From Acinetobacter sp. CS-2 (GTDB taxonomy: Bacteria; Pseudomonadota; Gammaproteobacteria; Pseudomonadales; Moraxellaceae): a stretch of DNA of 64,000 nt. Made by a program: the position numbers and the translations under genes. The notes under the pieces were generated by a model. It did no database searches. It saw only the letters and a list, made by a program, of their open reading frames with translations, and was not told the origin of the DNA. Where the stretch lies: positions 62,001 through 126,000 of the forward strand of contig NZ_CP067019.1 in assembly GCF_016599715.1 (NCBI RefSeq), given 5' to 3'. How positions within the stretch are numbered: the stretch's first letter is position 1; each line of letters opens with the position of its first letter. Shown piece by piece: positions 27,996 to 37,785 of the stretch.

Positions 27996-29124
27996 AAAGA
28001 TTATAATCATCGGTACAACTGCATCTAATCTCTATATTTTTAGGAAAGACTTTATAGCAGCGTGTATTGTAAAAAAAATAGACGTTGTCGTTTTTGTTTC
28101 GGAATATACGGCTGAGTGGATTGCTAAATTATCTGAATTAGGTGCAGACGTAGTGACTTACAAATTAAGTCGTGGTGGCTTAAATCCGTTTGCGGATATT
28201 CAAACAACCATGGAACTAATTAATAAAATAAAAAGTATAAATCCAGATATTGTTTTATCTTATTCCGCGAAACCTGTTATTTATGGCTCTATTGCCGCTA
28301 AAGCAGCGAAAGTTCCAGACATCGTCGGTATGCTTGAGGGGCTAGGTTACACTTTTACCGATCAACCAGAAGGGCAGAACTTTAAAACGAAACTGGTTCG
28401 TAATATTCAAGTGTTATTATATAGAATCGCATTTAAATTTATGGATAAAATAATTTTTTTAAATCGAGATGATAAAAAAGACTTAATGCATTTTTATAAC
28501 TTCAAAAAACCTGAAGCTTATATCCTTGGTGGTATCGGTTTAAACTTAAACAATTATCAATTTTCTACGGCTTTAGTCCAACCCGTTAAATTTTTATTTA
28601 TTGGTCGTTTACTAAAGGAAAAGGGGGTATTTGAACTAATTGAAGCTATACGTATTGTCAAATCAAAATATCCTAATTGTTCTTTTACAGTACTTGGAGC
28701 GATTGATCATGAAAATTTAGGTGCTTTGAAACAAGAAAAACTTGATGAACTAATTGCTGAAAAATTATTTGAGTATCCAGGTTATGTAGCTAATGTGCAG
28801 GAGTGGATCACAAATTCGAGTGTTTTTGTCCTACCATCCTATAGAGAAGGTGTACCTCGTAGTACCCAAGAAGCGATGGCTATTGGCCGTCCTGTGATTA
28901 CGACAGATGTACCGGGTTGTCGTGATACTGTAATTGATGGGGTCAATGGATTCTTAATTCCTAAATGGGATGTGAATGCACTTGTAGAAAAAATGTGTTT
29001 TTTTATTGAAAACCCTGACCAAATCAACATTATGGGCAAAGAAAGTTATAAAATTGCCTGTGAAAAATTTGATGTTGTTAAAGTGAATAAAAAACTATTT
29101 GAAATTATGGAAATTAAAGACTGA
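27985..29124 (+). CDS. GT4-family glycosyltransferase, PglA-like (second copy)
   Basis: 379-aa paralogue of the module 1 PglA-like enzyme. It shares SYSAKPVIYGSIAAKAAKVP, the LEGLGYTFTDQ segment, the E-x7-E motif REGVPRSTQEAMAIG and TTDVPGCRDTVIDGVNGF. It probably adds the second sugar after the initiating enzyme encoded just downstream. Having this pair twice in one locus argues that each module brought its own initiation steps. Confidence 0.87.
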   Translation: MQNKKIIIIGTTASNLYIFRKDFIAACIVKKIDVVVFVSEYTAEWIAKLSELGADVVTYKLSRGGLNPFADIQTTMELINKIKSINPDIVLSYSAKPVIYGSIAAKAAKVPDIVGMLEGLGYTFTDQPEGQNFKTKLVRNIQVLLYRIAFKFMDKIIFLNRDDKKDLMHFYNFKKPEAYILGGIGLNLNNYQFSTALVQPVKFLFIGRLLKEKGVFELIEAIRIVKSKYPNCSFTVLGAIDHENLGALKQEKLDELIAEKLFEYPGYVANVQEWITNSSVFVLPSYREGVPRSTQEAMAIGRPVITTDVPGCRDTVIDGVNGFLIPKWDVNALVEKMCFFIENPDQINIMGKESYKIACEKFDVVKVNKKLFEIMEIKD

Positions 29125-29125
29125 T

Positions 29126-29746
29126 ATGAAACGTTTAGTTGATGTTGTCATCTCACTAATAGCACTAATCCTCTTATCACCAATTTTTTGCTTAGTTGCA
29201 TTTAAAGTCCGTAAAAACTTAGGTTCTCCAATCTTTTTTCTGCAAGAACGTCCGGGTAAAGATGGCAAGCTTTTTAAAATGATTAAGTTTCGGTCGATGA
29301 AAGATGCAGTGGATAAAGAAGGTAATCCATTACCAGATGAACAGCGTATTACGTCTTTTGGACAAAAATTGCGTTCTACAAGTTTAGATGAAATGCCACA
29401 ACTCATAAATGTCTTAAAGGGCGATATGAGTGTTGTTGGACCACGACCTATGCTTAAAGACTTTGTAGCATTATATTCACCAGAGCAAGCTCGCCGTTTG
29501 GAAGTTAAGCCTGGTATGACTGGTCTAGCACAGGTAAGTGGTCGAAATGAACTTGATTATGAAGAGCGTTTTAAATGCGATGTTTGGTATGTAGATAACC
29601 ATAATACTTGGGTTGATTTTAAAATCATGTTCAAAACAGTCGGTGTGATGACGAAACGCGAAGGTATTAATGCACCAGGTCATGTTGGCCCTTCTTTATT
29701 TCAAGGGAACGATCCTGAAAAAATTAAAGATGAAATCAGGTCATAA
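29126..29746 (+). CDS. PglC-type initiating phosphoglycosyl transferase (second copy)
   Basis: 206-aa monotopic membrane enzyme. I use the ATG at 29126, just after the upstream stop, not an in-frame TTG at 29099. It has the N-terminal membrane helix (LVDVVISLIALILLSPIF), KFRSMKDAVD, the catalytic pair in SLDEMPQLINVLKG, VGPRPMLKD and KPGMTGLAQVSGRN. A C-terminal extension (EGINAPGHVGPSLFQGND) is absent from the module 1 copy. It transfers sugar-1-phosphate to undecaprenyl phosphate. In Acinetobacter such an itr gene normally sits immediately before galU, as here, so this copy occupies the standard position. Confidence 0.9.
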   Translation: MKRLVDVVISLIALILLSPIFCLVAFKVRKNLGSPIFFLQERPGKDGKLFKMIKFRSMKDAVDKEGNPLPDEQRITSFGQKLRSTSLDEMPQLINVLKGDMSVVGPRPMLKDFVALYSPEQARRLEVKPGMTGLAQVSGRNELDYEERFKCDVWYVDNHNTWVDFKIMFKTVGVMTKREGINAPGHVGPSLFQGNDPEKIKDEIRS

Positions 29747-29770
29747 ATTTTTATTAGTGAACTATTTGTA

Positions 29771-30646
29771 ATGATCAAAAAAGCCCTTCTTCCCGTTGCA
29801 GGTTTAGGTACACGCTTTTTGCCTGCGAGTAAATCTATTCCCAAAGAAATGGTCACAGTGGTTGACCGCCCAGCCATTGAATATGTAGTTAAAGAAGCAG
29901 TTGCAGCAGGTATTGAACAAATCATTTTAGTGACACACTCCTCAAAAGCATCCATTGAAAATTACTTTGATCGTAACTTTGAGCTGGAAACCACTCTAGA
30001 ACATAAAAAGAAATTTGATTTACTCAAAGAAATCACTGAAATTTTACCGCCAAATGTGAGTGTAATCAGTGTACGCCAGCCTCAGCCACTAGGTTTAGGT
30101 CATGCTGTACTGTGTGCTAAAGCTGTTGTAGGGGATGATGGTTTTGCAGTATTACTGCCAGATGTTCTTGTAAAAGACTCATCGGAAACCAATGATTTGA
30201 GTTTAATGATCCAACGTTTTGATGAAACCCATGCATCACAAATTATGGTTGAAGCTGTACCAGATCACATGGTAGATCAATACGGCATTGTCGATGTTGC
30301 ATCGATACCTGCAGAAGGTCAAAGCATCGTCATGCAAGGCATTGTCGAAAAACCGGCAGTCGGCACTGCGCCATCCAATTTATCTGTAGTTGGACGTTAT
30401 ATCTTACCGGCTAAAATCATGCAATTGCTCGAAAATACGCCTAAAGGTGCAGGTAATGAGATTCAGTTGACCGATGCAATTGCAGCTTTGCAAGCGACCG
30501 ATACAGTGGAAGCCTATCGCATGAAAGGTCAAACTTTTGATTGCGGCAGTAAATTGGGCTATCTCAAAGCGGTTTTACATTATGGCGTAGACCATCCAAA
30601 GTTAGGTGAGGAATTTAAAGCGCTGATCAAAGAACTAAAACTATAA
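29771..30646 (+). CDS. galU: UTP-glucose-1-phosphate uridylyltransferase
   Basis: 291-aa enzyme making UDP-glucose from glucose-1-P and UTP. It has the pyrophosphorylase signature PVAGLGTRFLPASKSIPKEM at residues 8-27, then LGLGHAVLCAK near 115, VLLPDVLV near 135 and VEKPAV near 200. It is the first gene of the conserved galU-ugd-pgi-galE-pgm sugar block. G+C content rises again here, marking the end of the A+T-rich module 2. Confidence 0.95.
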   Translation: MIKKALLPVAGLGTRFLPASKSIPKEMVTVVDRPAIEYVVKEAVAAGIEQIILVTHSSKASIENYFDRNFELETTLEHKKKFDLLKEITEILPPNVSVISVRQPQPLGLGHAVLCAKAVVGDDGFAVLLPDVLVKDSSETNDLSLMIQRFDETHASQIMVEAVPDHMVDQYGIVDVASIPAEGQSIVMQGIVEKPAVGTAPSNLSVVGRYILPAKIMQLLENTPKGAGNEIQLTDAIAALQATDTVEAYRMKGQTFDCGSKLGYLKAVLHYGVDHPKLGEEFKALIKELKL

Positions 30647-30658
30647 AAAGAGATTGAT

Positions 30659-31912
30659 ATGAAGGTTGCAGTATTTGGACAAACACTTTTTTCAAGTGTA
30701 TTTGCTGCTTTGCTAGCAGAATGCGGTCATCACGTTTTTTGGTGTACATTGTTAAAAAAACCTGATAGCGAACATGTTTATATACAAGAAGAAGCTGTCA
30801 AAAATCTACTCAATAAACAACAAAGTAGTTTTTTTAAATACTGCGACTTTAATGATATTCCACTAGATGTAGATGCTTATTTCTTCAGTTTTAACCCAGT
30901 TGAAGAAAAGCAATGTATTGAGATTCTTCAAAACATCAAACAACGTCCTATTATTCACCCTAAACTGATGATCAATGCGTCTACTTTAGGACTGCATGGG
31001 ACAGAAAAATTTGCAAAAATTTTGCATGAAGATGAGTGGGTCTATTTACCCGACATGATTCAGGAAGGAAACGCTTTACAAAGCTTTGCCCAAGCCAAGC
31101 AGTTGATTGTTGGGGCTGCATCGGATGTTGCTCAAATTAAAATTAAGGAACTCTTACGCCCTTTATTCCCACGTCAGCAGCAGTATCTTTTTATGCCCAT
31201 TTTAGATGCTGAATTTACCAAGTTGAGTATCTCTGGCATGTTGGCGACACGAATTAGTTATATCAATGACTTAGCAATGGTTGCTGAGAAATTAGGCATT
31301 GATATTGAGTCAGTTCGTCAGGGGATGGCTGCGGATAATCGTATTGGAGGATCTTATCTCTATCCGGGTGCAGGCTTTGGTGGAGAAAACTTTTCACATG
31401 ATATTCAGACCCTAACGCATACGGTGTCAGCTGTTGGTGCAAATAGCCAATTACTAGCTCAAGTTTGGGAAATTAATGAGCAGCAAAAAGAAGTTTTATT
31501 CCGTAAATTATGGAATTATTATCATGGTGATTTAAAAGGGAAAACTGTTGCGATATGGGGCGCTGCATTTAAAGAAAAAACGTCTAGTACGAAACAATCT
31601 CCTATTCATGCCATGTTGGCAGCACTATGGGCTCAAGGTGTAAAAGTTAAATTACACGACCCTCAAGCCTTGGATGAAATTAAAAAAATATATGGTGAGC
31701 GACCTGATCTTATGTATTGCACAGAGCAATATGAGGCAGTGCAAGATGCACATGCTTTGTGCTTACTGACAGCATGGAAACAATATTGGAGTCCAAATTA
31801 TACCGGATTGCTTAAAACCATGCAGCACCCACTTATTTTGGATGGGCGCAATATTTATGATCCAGCTTATGTGAAGTCTCAAGGTTTTGCATATATGGGG
31901 GTAGGACGTTAA
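30659..31912 (+). CDS. ugd: UDP-glucose 6-dehydrogenase homologue with altered active-site motifs
   Basis: By position and overall layout this 417-aa protein is the Ugd of the Acinetobacter K locus, which should oxidise UDP-glucose to UDP-glucuronate. However, the N-terminal dinucleotide motif reads [18 protein letters not shown] rather than G-x-G-x-x-G. The catalytic segment, normally GFGGSCFPKD, reads [10 protein letters not shown], so the nucleophilic Cys position holds Asn. Downstream elements ([33 protein letters not shown]) are recognisable. Either this branch is inactive, moonlighting or mechanistically different. It overlaps pgi by one base. Confidence 0.8.
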   Translation: MKVAVFGQTLFSSVFAALLAECGHHVFWCTLLKKPDSEHVYIQEEAVKNLLNKQQSSFFKYCDFNDIPLDVDAYFFSFNPVEEKQCIEILQNIKQRPIIHPKLMINASTLGLHGTEKFAKILHEDEWVYLPDMIQEGNALQSFAQAKQLIVGAASDVAQIKIKELLRPLFPRQQQYLFMPILDAEFTKLSISGMLATRISYINDLAMVAEKLGIDIESVRQGMAADNRIGGSYLYPGAGFGGENFSHDIQTLTHTVSAVGANSQLLAQVWEINEQQKEVLFRKLWNYYHGDLKGKTVAIWGAAFKEKTSSTKQSPIHAMLAALWAQGVKVKLHDPQALDEIKKIYGERPDLMYCTEQYEAVQDAHALCLLTAWKQYWSPNYTGLLKTMQHPLILDGRNIYDPAYVKSQGFAYMGVGR

Positions 31913-33585
31913 TGGCTGTTAAAATTCAACCTTATGCTGTACAAAATTTAGATTCAGTTTTAGGCAGTCTTCATAGTTTGAAAACTGAATTTGAAAATAA
32001 GCATTTAACAGAACTCTTTGCTGAAGACCCGCAACGATTCGATAAATTTTCTGTGACTTTAGAACCGGTGGTTTTTGATTTTAGTAAACATAGAATCAAT
32101 CAGTCTGTTGTCAAAAACCTAGTCCAGTGGGCACAGACACAAGATTTAACCTCGTGGATAAAGCGTTTATTTTCTACTGAAGAAATTAACTATACCGAAC
32201 AGCGTGCAGCCATGCATTGGGCGCTGCGGTTGCCAAAACAGGATTCGCAGCATCCTAAAATAGCTGCTCAAGTCCATACACAACTTGAGCGTATGTATGC
32301 TTTGGTAGAAAAAATTCATGCTGGTCAATGCCGCGGTGCAACGGGTGAAGTCATTCAAGACGTGGTGAATATTGGGGTCGGAGGGTCAGACTTAGGACCA
32401 CTGATGGTGAGTCATGCCTTATCTGATTTCAAAAAATCCACACATAAGCCACTCGATGTACATTTTGTTTCGACCATTGATGGTAGTCAGCTTTCAGATT
32501 TATTGCATCAACTTCGCCCCGAAACCACGCTATTTATTATTTCTTCAAAATCGTTCGGGACCATTGATACCTTATCCAATGCGCAAACAGTGCGGTTATG
32601 GCTCGAAAAAGCACTTGGGCTAGAATCGCAAATTCTAAAGCATCATTTTATTGGCGTATCTACCAAAGCAGATAAAATGACAGAATGGGGCATTGCAGCC
32701 GATAACCAATTTTTGCTCTGGGATTGGGTCGGCGGTCGCTATTCACTTTGGTCATGTATTGGTTTACCGATTGCACTGACGATTGGAGTTGATGGCTTTA
32801 AACAACTGTTAGCTGGCGCATATGCGGTAGACCAGCATTTTCAGACGGCACCTTTCGAACAAAATATTCCTGTATTAATGGGCTTATTGGGTGCGTGGAA
32901 TAATAATTTCCTTGATATTCAGACTCATGCAGTACTGCCTTATGATGGGCGTTTGAAATATTTCGCCTCTTATTTGCAGCAGTTAGAAATGGAATCGAAT
33001 GGTAAATCGATTCAGCGTAGTGGCCAAAAAGTGGATTGGGATACTTGCCCAATTATATGGGGGGAAGTGGGACCAAATGCGCAGCATGCTTTTTATCAAT
33101 TGCTGCATCAAGGTAGTCAAGCAGTGAGTTGTGATTTTATTGCGCCCGTGCAGCGCTATCAGGCCCAACAATTTACCTATGTCGATAATGCAGAGGCGCT
33201 GGTGGCACAGCATCATTTGGCCTTATCCAATTGTTTGGCTCAATCGCGCTTACTGGCATTTGGTAATCAGGCTTTGGATCAACAAGAAGTACAAGATTTG
33301 CCGGAATATAAACAATATGAAGGCAATCAACCAAGTTCAACCATTTTATTGCAAGAGCTAAATCCTTATAGTTTGGGCATGTTGATCGCAATGTATGAAC
33401 ATAAAGTTTTTGTACAGTCGGTACTTTGGAACATTAACCCGTTTGATCAATGGGGTGTAGAAAAAGGCAAAGAAATTGCCAATCAGCTACTTCCAATATT
33501 AAATGGTAATCGAAAGGATATTTCGGATTTAGATGGTTCAACGCAAGGCTTACTACAAATATTGTTAGGAAAAACCAATGGCTAA
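31912..33585 (+). CDS. pgi: glucose-6-phosphate isomerase
   Basis: 557-aa cytoplasmic enzyme interconverting glucose-6-P and fructose-6-P. It has the family signatures [14 protein letters not shown] near residue 150, [16 protein letters not shown] near 210, [11 protein letters not shown] near 268, the MESNGKS region near 360, and [15 protein letters not shown] near 512. It supplies both the glucose-1-P branch and the hexosamine branch. It overlaps ugd and galE, so the four genes are tightly coupled. Confidence 0.97.
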   Translation: MAVKIQPYAVQNLDSVLGSLHSLKTEFENKHLTELFAEDPQRFDKFSVTLEPVVFDFSKHRINQSVVKNLVQWAQTQDLTSWIKRLFSTEEINYTEQRAAMHWALRLPKQDSQHPKIAAQVHTQLERMYALVEKIHAGQCRGATGEVIQDVVNIGVGGSDLGPLMVSHALSDFKKSTHKPLDVHFVSTIDGSQLSDLLHQLRPETTLFIISSKSFGTIDTLSNAQTVRLWLEKALGLESQILKHHFIGVSTKADKMTEWGIAADNQFLLWDWVGGRYSLWSCIGLPIALTIGVDGFKQLLAGAYAVDQHFQTAPFEQNIPVLMGLLGAWNNNFLDIQTHAVLPYDGRLKYFASYLQQLEMESNGKSIQRSGQKVDWDTCPIIWGEVGPNAQHAFYQLLHQGSQAVSCDFIAPVQRYQAQQFTYVDNAEALVAQHHLALSNCLAQSRLLAFGNQALDQQEVQDLPEYKQYEGNQPSSTILLQELNPYSLGMLIAMYEHKVFVQSVLWNINPFDQWGVEKGKEIANQLLPILNGNRKDISDLDGSTQGLLQILLGKTNG

Positions 33586-34594
33586 AATTTTAGTAACAGG
33601 TGGTGCAGGTTATATTGGTTCACATACTTGTATTCAACTTTTGAGCGCAGGGCATGACGTTGTTGTACTGGATAATTTGTCCAACAGTTCTGTCGAATCT
33701 TTAGCACGTGTTCAAGCGTTAGCAGCTAAAAAATTAGATTTTGTTGAAGGTGATATTCTCGATCAGCAAATTTTAGATCAAATTTTTCAGCATCATTCTA
33801 TTGATGCTGTGATTCACTTTGCAGGTTTAAAAGCTGTGGGTGAAAGCCAAAAAGAGCCACTAAAATATTTTGAAAATAATATCTCAGGTTCTATTAGCTT
33901 AGTTAAAGCGATGGAGCGTGCTCAAGTCTTTAAGTTGGTCTTTAGTTCATCGGCAACCGTTTATGATGAAGCCAATATTTCACCCTTGAATGAAACCATG
34001 CCTACAGGTATGCCAAGTAATAACTATGGCTATACTAAACTGATTGTCGAGCAATTACTAGAAAAATTATCGGCTGCAGATGAGCGCTGGTCAATCGCTT
34101 TGCTGCGTTATTTTAACCCTGTAGGGGCACATCAAAGTGGTCAAATGGGTGAAGACCCACAAGGGATACCCAATAATTTGATGCCTTATGTCACACAGGT
34201 GGCAGTCGGCCGTCGTGATAAGTTGTCAATTTTTGGCAATGATTATGACACGGTAGATGGTACAGGTGTGCGTGATTATATTCACGTGGTCGATTTGGCT
34301 AATGCACATTTATGCGCATTGAATCATCGTTTAAAAACACAAGGATGCCGTGCTTGGAATATTGGTACAGGCAATGGAATTTCAGTAAAACAAATTCGAG
34401 ATACTTTTGAAAAAGTGAATGGTGTTGAGATACCTTTTGAATATGTACCTCGTCGAGAAGGTGATGTTGCAACTTCATTTGCTGATAATGCCCGTGCTAT
34501 CGCAGAGTTAGATTGGCAGCCTCAATATGGTTTAGAAGATATGTTGAAGGATAGCTGGAACTGGCAAAAGCAAAATCCAAATGGATACAACTAA
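33578..34594 (+). CDS. galE: UDP-glucose / UDP-GlcNAc 4-epimerase
   Basis: 338-aa SDR enzyme. NAD motif [12 protein letters not shown] is at residues 6-17, SSSATVYDE near 126, and the catalytic Tyr-Lys in [12 protein letters not shown] near 150. It makes UDP-Gal, and possibly UDP-GalNAc; this gene is called gne1 in A. baumannii K loci. It overlaps pgi by 8 bp. A hairpin follows the stop codon. Confidence 0.94.
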   Translation: MAKILVTGGAGYIGSHTCIQLLSAGHDVVVLDNLSNSSVESLARVQALAAKKLDFVEGDILDQQILDQIFQHHSIDAVIHFAGLKAVGESQKEPLKYFENNISGSISLVKAMERAQVFKLVFSSSATVYDEANISPLNETMPTGMPSNNYGYTKLIVEQLLEKLSAADERWSIALLRYFNPVGAHQSGQMGEDPQGIPNNLMPYVTQVAVGRRDKLSIFGNDYDTVDGTGVRDYIHVVDLANAHLCALNHRLKTQGCRAWNIGTGNGISVKQIRDTFEKVNGVEIPFEYVPRREGDVATSFADNARAIAELDWQPQYGLEDMLKDSWNWQKQNPNGYN

Positions 34595-34628
34595 GATTTA
34601 AATTTAGTGTGTAAATTCATTAAATACA

Positions 34629-34655
34629 GTATGGCAAATTTTGTATTTGCCATAC
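34629..34655 (+). terminator. hairpin after galE, probable terminator
   Basis: GTATGGCAAAT (34629-34639) and ATTTGCCATAC (34645-34655) form a perfect 11-bp stem with a 5-nt loop. Only TTCTC follows, so efficiency may be moderate or the hairpin may stabilise the 3' end of the long biosynthesis transcript. It separates galE from the wzi-like gene. Confidence 0.6.
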
Positions 34656-34777
34656 TTCTCACTACTTAACTTAAGTCGTGAGTCGTGTATTGATTGTGCA
34701 AAAATGATGATAGATCTTATCTTTTGTTTGAAAAAAATCGTTATCATATGTGAAAGATAAATTGACTGAAATAATAT

Positions 34778-36220
34778 ATGAAATATCAATCTCTTAGGGT
34801 TTTATCATTTGCCATTTTTTCTTCTCTAGCTCTGCCGGTTTACGCTCAAGGGATCATTTTGAATAATGATGGTCTACGTACAGATCTAAATTGGCTGAAC
34901 CAACAAGGTGTGATTCAAATCAGCACTTCGACTTGGCCATTGAGTGGTGAAGAAATTCAGCGTGCATTATCTACTGCCAAAATTGAAAATAATGCTCAGC
35001 AGAAAGTTGTCAATTCGGTTATGGCAAATTTAGAAGCAGAAAATACCTCTATTAAGCTCGCTTTATTTGCTGAAACAGATCCACAGAACATCCCGCAAAA
35101 ATTTGCAGATGAGCAAAAATCGCAATATCAAGCGGCCCTTGAATTGAATGCAGGTGGAACGCAGTGGGATGCAAGACTGCGAGTCAATACTGAAAAAGAT
35201 CCAATCATTGACCATGGACATGATGTCAATTTAGAAGGTTCTTATATTGCAGGAAAATTGTGGAATCAATGGTTGATTGCGGGACAAATCCCAACCTATT
35301 GGGGACCTGGACATGAAGGAAGCCTAATCCGTGGTGATGCGAGTCGCCCTGTTTATGGTTTTACTATGCAAAGAGCGGAACAACAGGCCTTTGAAACAAA
35401 GTGGTTGTCTTGGATTGGACCTTGGCAATATCAAGCTTTTGCAGGTCAATTAGATGACTACAGTGCGATTCCAGATGCCAAACTATTAGGGCTGCGTCTA
35501 ACTGCACAGCCATTGCCTTACTTGGAGCTAGGCGCTTCTCGAATTCTTCAATGGGGAGGTGAGGGGCGCTCAGAAAGTTTTGACTCATTATGGAATGCAA
35601 TTAAAGGTAATGACAACTTTTATGATGGCGATCTAGATAAGTCTAATCAAATTGCAGGTTTTGATGCACGCCTTAATTTAAACCACTGGAGTGGTGTCCC
35701 GATTAGCCTCTATGGGCAATATGTAGGTGAAGATGAAGCTGGGCTTCTTCCTTCAAAAAAAATGTATTTAGCAGGGGTAGATTATTCTTCACAATTGAAT
35801 AATTTACCTTTCCAGGTGTATGCGGAATGGGCTGATACTCGAACCAATGGCGACGTACAAGGTATTTCCTATAATCACTATATTTATCAAGATGGCTATT
35901 ATCAACACGGCTTCCCGTTAGGGCATGCCATGGGCGGGGATGGTCAAATGGTAAGTCTTGGTGGAGATATTCGCTTTGATGTTATGAATCGCTTAAATGG
36001 ACGTGTGTTGATGGCAAAAGTCAATCAGTCTAATTCAAGTACCAATCATGCATTTGCGCAAAAAGATGAAATTAAAGCTTTAGATCTTACTTGGACACAT
36101 TACTTAAAACCAAATGCGCCATTGAAGCTGAATGGATGGGTGAGTGATTCTGATGTCTATGGTCAAGATGCGGGAGTGTCTATCGGAGTCGAAATTCCAT
36201 TGGATCGTTCATTATTTTAA
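34778..36220 (+). CDS. wzi: capsule assembly Wzi-family outer-membrane protein
   Basis: 480-aa protein with a Sec signal peptide (MKYQSLRVLSFAIFSSLALPVYA). It has a Wzi-like layout: an N-terminal helical part (LNWLNQQGVIQISTSTWPLS) followed by a beta-barrel with alternating Gly/aromatic strands (GQIPTYWGPGHEGSLIRGDA, RPVYGFTMQRAE), ending in Phe. Wzi tethers exported capsule to the outer surface. The gene has a 183-bp upstream gap after the galE hairpin, so it probably has its own promoter. A bidirectional terminator separates it from the convergent pgm. Confidence 0.85.
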   Translation: MKYQSLRVLSFAIFSSLALPVYAQGIILNNDGLRTDLNWLNQQGVIQISTSTWPLSGEEIQRALSTAKIENNAQQKVVNSVMANLEAENTSIKLALFAETDPQNIPQKFADEQKSQYQAALELNAGGTQWDARLRVNTEKDPIIDHGHDVNLEGSYIAGKLWNQWLIAGQIPTYWGPGHEGSLIRGDASRPVYGFTMQRAEQQAFETKWLSWIGPWQYQAFAGQLDDYSAIPDAKLLGLRLTAQPLPYLELGASRILQWGGEGRSESFDSLWNAIKGNDNFYDGDLDKSNQIAGFDARLNLNHWSGVPISLYGQYVGEDEAGLLPSKKMYLAGVDYSSQLNNLPFQVYAEWADTRTNGDVQGISYNHYIYQDGYYQHGFPLGHAMGGDGQMVSLGGDIRFDVMNRLNGRVLMAKVNQSNSSTNHAFAQKDEIKALDLTWTHYLKPNAPLKLNGWVSDSDVYGQDAGVSIGVEIPLDRSLF

Positions 36221-36263
36221 TCAGTTGTCAGCTTAAATAGAATTTCTTTCTAGTTGAGCTAAG

Positions 36264-36307
36264 AAAAAAACCATTCAACTTAATGAATAAGTTGAATGGT
36301 TTTTTTT
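36264..36307. terminator. bidirectional intrinsic terminator between wzi and pgm
   Basis: AACCATTCAACTTA pairs with the arm ending in AAGTTGAATGGTT (13-bp perfect core). An A run lies on the left and an eight-T run on the right, so it works for the rightward wzi transcript and the leftward pgm transcript. Confidence 0.92.
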
Positions 36308-36326
36308 ATTGGAATGCAGAACAATA

Positions 36327-37697
36327 CTAACCTTGAATCAGCTGTGTTAATTCATCCACATAGTCTTGCATCGGTTTTGGATTTTGGTCTTTACGGCTTT
36401 CAATGTTGAGACGTAATAAAGGTTCAGTATTGGAAGCACGTACATTTAGACGCCATGCACCAAAATTTAGACTGACACCATCCGTTTCATCAATCGCAGG
36501 ATTTTGATCGGCAAAGTGATCAAAAATCTTTTGAATGGTGGCTTGAGTATCCGCAACTTTAAAATTGATTTCACCCGAACAAGGGAACTTTTCAATCATA
36601 CCTTCAACCAGTGAAGACAATGTTTGCTGGGTTTCTGAGAGTACAGAAATTGCCAATAACCAAGGAATCATACCACTGTCACAGTAAGCAAAATCACGGA
36701 AGTAATGATGTGCTGACATTTCACCGCCATACACTGCATTGTGCTCACGCATTTTTTCTTTAATGTATGAATGCCCTGATTTAGACTGAATCGCTTCACC
36801 TTGGTATTGTTCAATGACATCAAAGGTATTCCATACAAGACGTGGGTCATGCACAATTTTTTCACCAGCTTGTTTCAGTAAGAACGCTTGTGCCAATAGA
36901 CCGACAATATAATAGCCTTCAATGAATTGACCTTTTTCATCAAATAAGAAGCAGCGGTCAAAGTCACCATCCCACGCGATACCCATATCTGCATGATGGT
37001 CAATCACCGCATTACGGGTGCTGTCACGGTTTTCAACTAAAATCGGGTTGGGAATACCATTCGGGAAAGTACCATCAGCATCATTGTGAATTTTCACAAA
37101 TTCAACAGGAATGTTAAGTTGTTTGAACTTTACTTCAATGGCATCGACCACATGGCCCGCAGCACCATTACCAGCATTCATGACTAATTTGAGTGGGCGA
37201 ATTTTGGCAGGATCAATATAAGACATTAAATGATCAATATATTCAGGAAGAATATTGTATTTTTCAGTTTTGCCTTTAGTGATAACTTCATTAAAGTTGC
37301 CTGATTCAGCCAATAAGCGAATTTCTTTTAACCCTGAATCGGCTCCAATCGGACGTGCATTTTCGCGGACCAATTTCATGCCGTTATAGTCCATCGGGTT
37401 GTGGCTTGCCGTGATTTCGATCCCACCTTGAACATCTAGATGAAAGGCACCGAAATAGACTTCTTCAGTCCCCGTCATACCTAAATCTAATACATCAACA
37501 CCCGCATCATTCAGACCTTTGATGGTGGCTTGTTTTAAATCTTCACTGCTGAGACGGATGTCGCAGCCCACAACCAATGTTTTAGGTTGATAAATTTGCC
37601 CATAGGCACGGCCAATTTTATAAGCAATCTCTTCATTGAGTTCTGTACCAAGTTTGCCGCGAATGTCATAGGCTTTAAAACAAGTAAGTTGTGTCAT
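36327..37697 (-). CDS. pgm: phosphoglucomutase / phosphomannomutase
   Basis: 456-aa alpha-D-phosphohexomutase. It has the phosphoserine loop [13 protein letters not shown] near residue 97, the metal-binding loop DGDFDRCF near 243, the sugar-binding [10 protein letters not shown] near 325, and the phosphate-binding [12 protein letters not shown] near 425. It interconverts hexose-6-P and hexose-1-P for galU. It is conventionally the last sugar gene of Acinetobacter K loci. A TATAAT -10 box lies on the minus strand at 37739-37744, inside the 88 bp that separate pgm from tnsE. Confidence 0.95.
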   Translation of the reverse strand: MTQLTCFKAYDIRGKLGTELNEEIAYKIGRAYGQIYQPKTLVVGCDIRLSSEDLKQATIKGLNDAGVDVLDLGMTGTEEVYFGAFHLDVQGGIEITASHNPMDYNGMKLVRENARPIGADSGLKEIRLLAESGNFNEVITKGKTEKYNILPEYIDHLMSYIDPAKIRPLKLVMNAGNGAAGHVVDAIEVKFKQLNIPVEFVKIHNDADGTFPNGIPNPILVENRDSTRNAVIDHHADMGIAWDGDFDRCFLFDEKGQFIEGYYIVGLLAQAFLLKQAGEKIVHDPRLVWNTFDVIEQYQGEAIQSKSGHSYIKEKMREHNAVYGGEMSAHHYFRDFAYCDSGMIPWLLAISVLSETQQTLSSLVEGMIEKFPCSGEINFKVADTQATIQKIFDHFADQNPAIDETDGVSLNFGAWRLNVRASNTEPLLRLNIESRKDQNPKPMQDYVDELTQLIQG

Positions 37698-37785
37698 CTA
37701 AATTCTCGAAATAATTCCTGCGAAGTAAGGAAGGTATGATTATAGAAGGAAAATCGCTCCTATATGCCAAGATACTGTTTAACCT

